This document shows positions 7,797-7,804 of a DNA stretch of 7,804 nucleotides, piece after piece; position 1 is the stretch's first letter, and every line of letters starts with the position of its first letter. The stretch comes from Dehalococcoidia bacterium UBA5629. GTDB lineage: Bacteria; Chloroflexota; Dehalococcoidia; GIF9; UBA5629. Both the position numbers and the translations under genes were made by a program. Below the pieces are notes generated by a model. It searched no databases. It worked only from the letters and a program-made list of their open reading frames with translations, and had not been told where the DNA came from. The DNA is taken from positions 1-7,804 of the forward strand of contig DIKB01000054.1 of NCBI GenBank assembly GCA_002421445.1. The letters run 5' to 3'.

Positions 7797-7804
7797 AATT
7801 CTAT

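Overview
The window is a compact bacterial chromosomal stretch. All six real genes lie on the minus strand, so they are read from the right end to the left. Base composition is close to balanced by eye. The order pyrG, transaldolase, rho, surface protein, CetZ-like tubulin homologue, together with a single-membrane-style lipoprotein, makes me think of Chloroflexota, perhaps Dehalococcoidia. That is an inference from gene content and protein style, not a demonstrated placement.

Layout in transcription order: (1) pyrG, CTP synthase, 7796-6168, complete, but its promoter lies outside the window. (2) A small single-domain transaldolase, 6131-5460, 36 bases after pyrG. (3) rho, transcription termination factor, 5385-4105, 74 bases further on. 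(4) A secreted, C-terminally membrane-anchored protein made of about five IPT/TIG-like beta-sandwich repeats plus one fibronectin-like domain, 4038-2248. (5) A CetZ/FtsZ-like tubulin-superfamily GTPase, 2145-964, with a good sigma-70-type promoter of its own and a very clear intrinsic terminator just after its stop. (6) A lipoprotein of unknown function, 798-43, behind its own extended -10 promoter. The last 42 bases at the left edge hold two copies of an 11-base direct repeat that may continue outside the window.

The first three genes are housekeeping (pyrimidine nucleotide supply, central sugar-phosphate metabolism, transcription termination) and probably share one transcript. The last three form an envelope/cytoskeleton-flavoured block: a surface-anchored repeat protein, a tubulin-like GTPase and a lipoprotein. 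Each appears to have its own promoter, so their neighbourhood is suggestive but does not prove a joint function. The most noteworthy items are the CetZ-like protein with intact GTP-binding and catalytic loops, the Rho ATPase with a glycine where E. coli has the bicyclomycin-contact Ser266, and the transaldolase-type residues in a protein that automated annotation could call fructose-6-phosphate aldolase. I saw no tRNA, rRNA, CRISPR array, insertion sequence or prophage gene.
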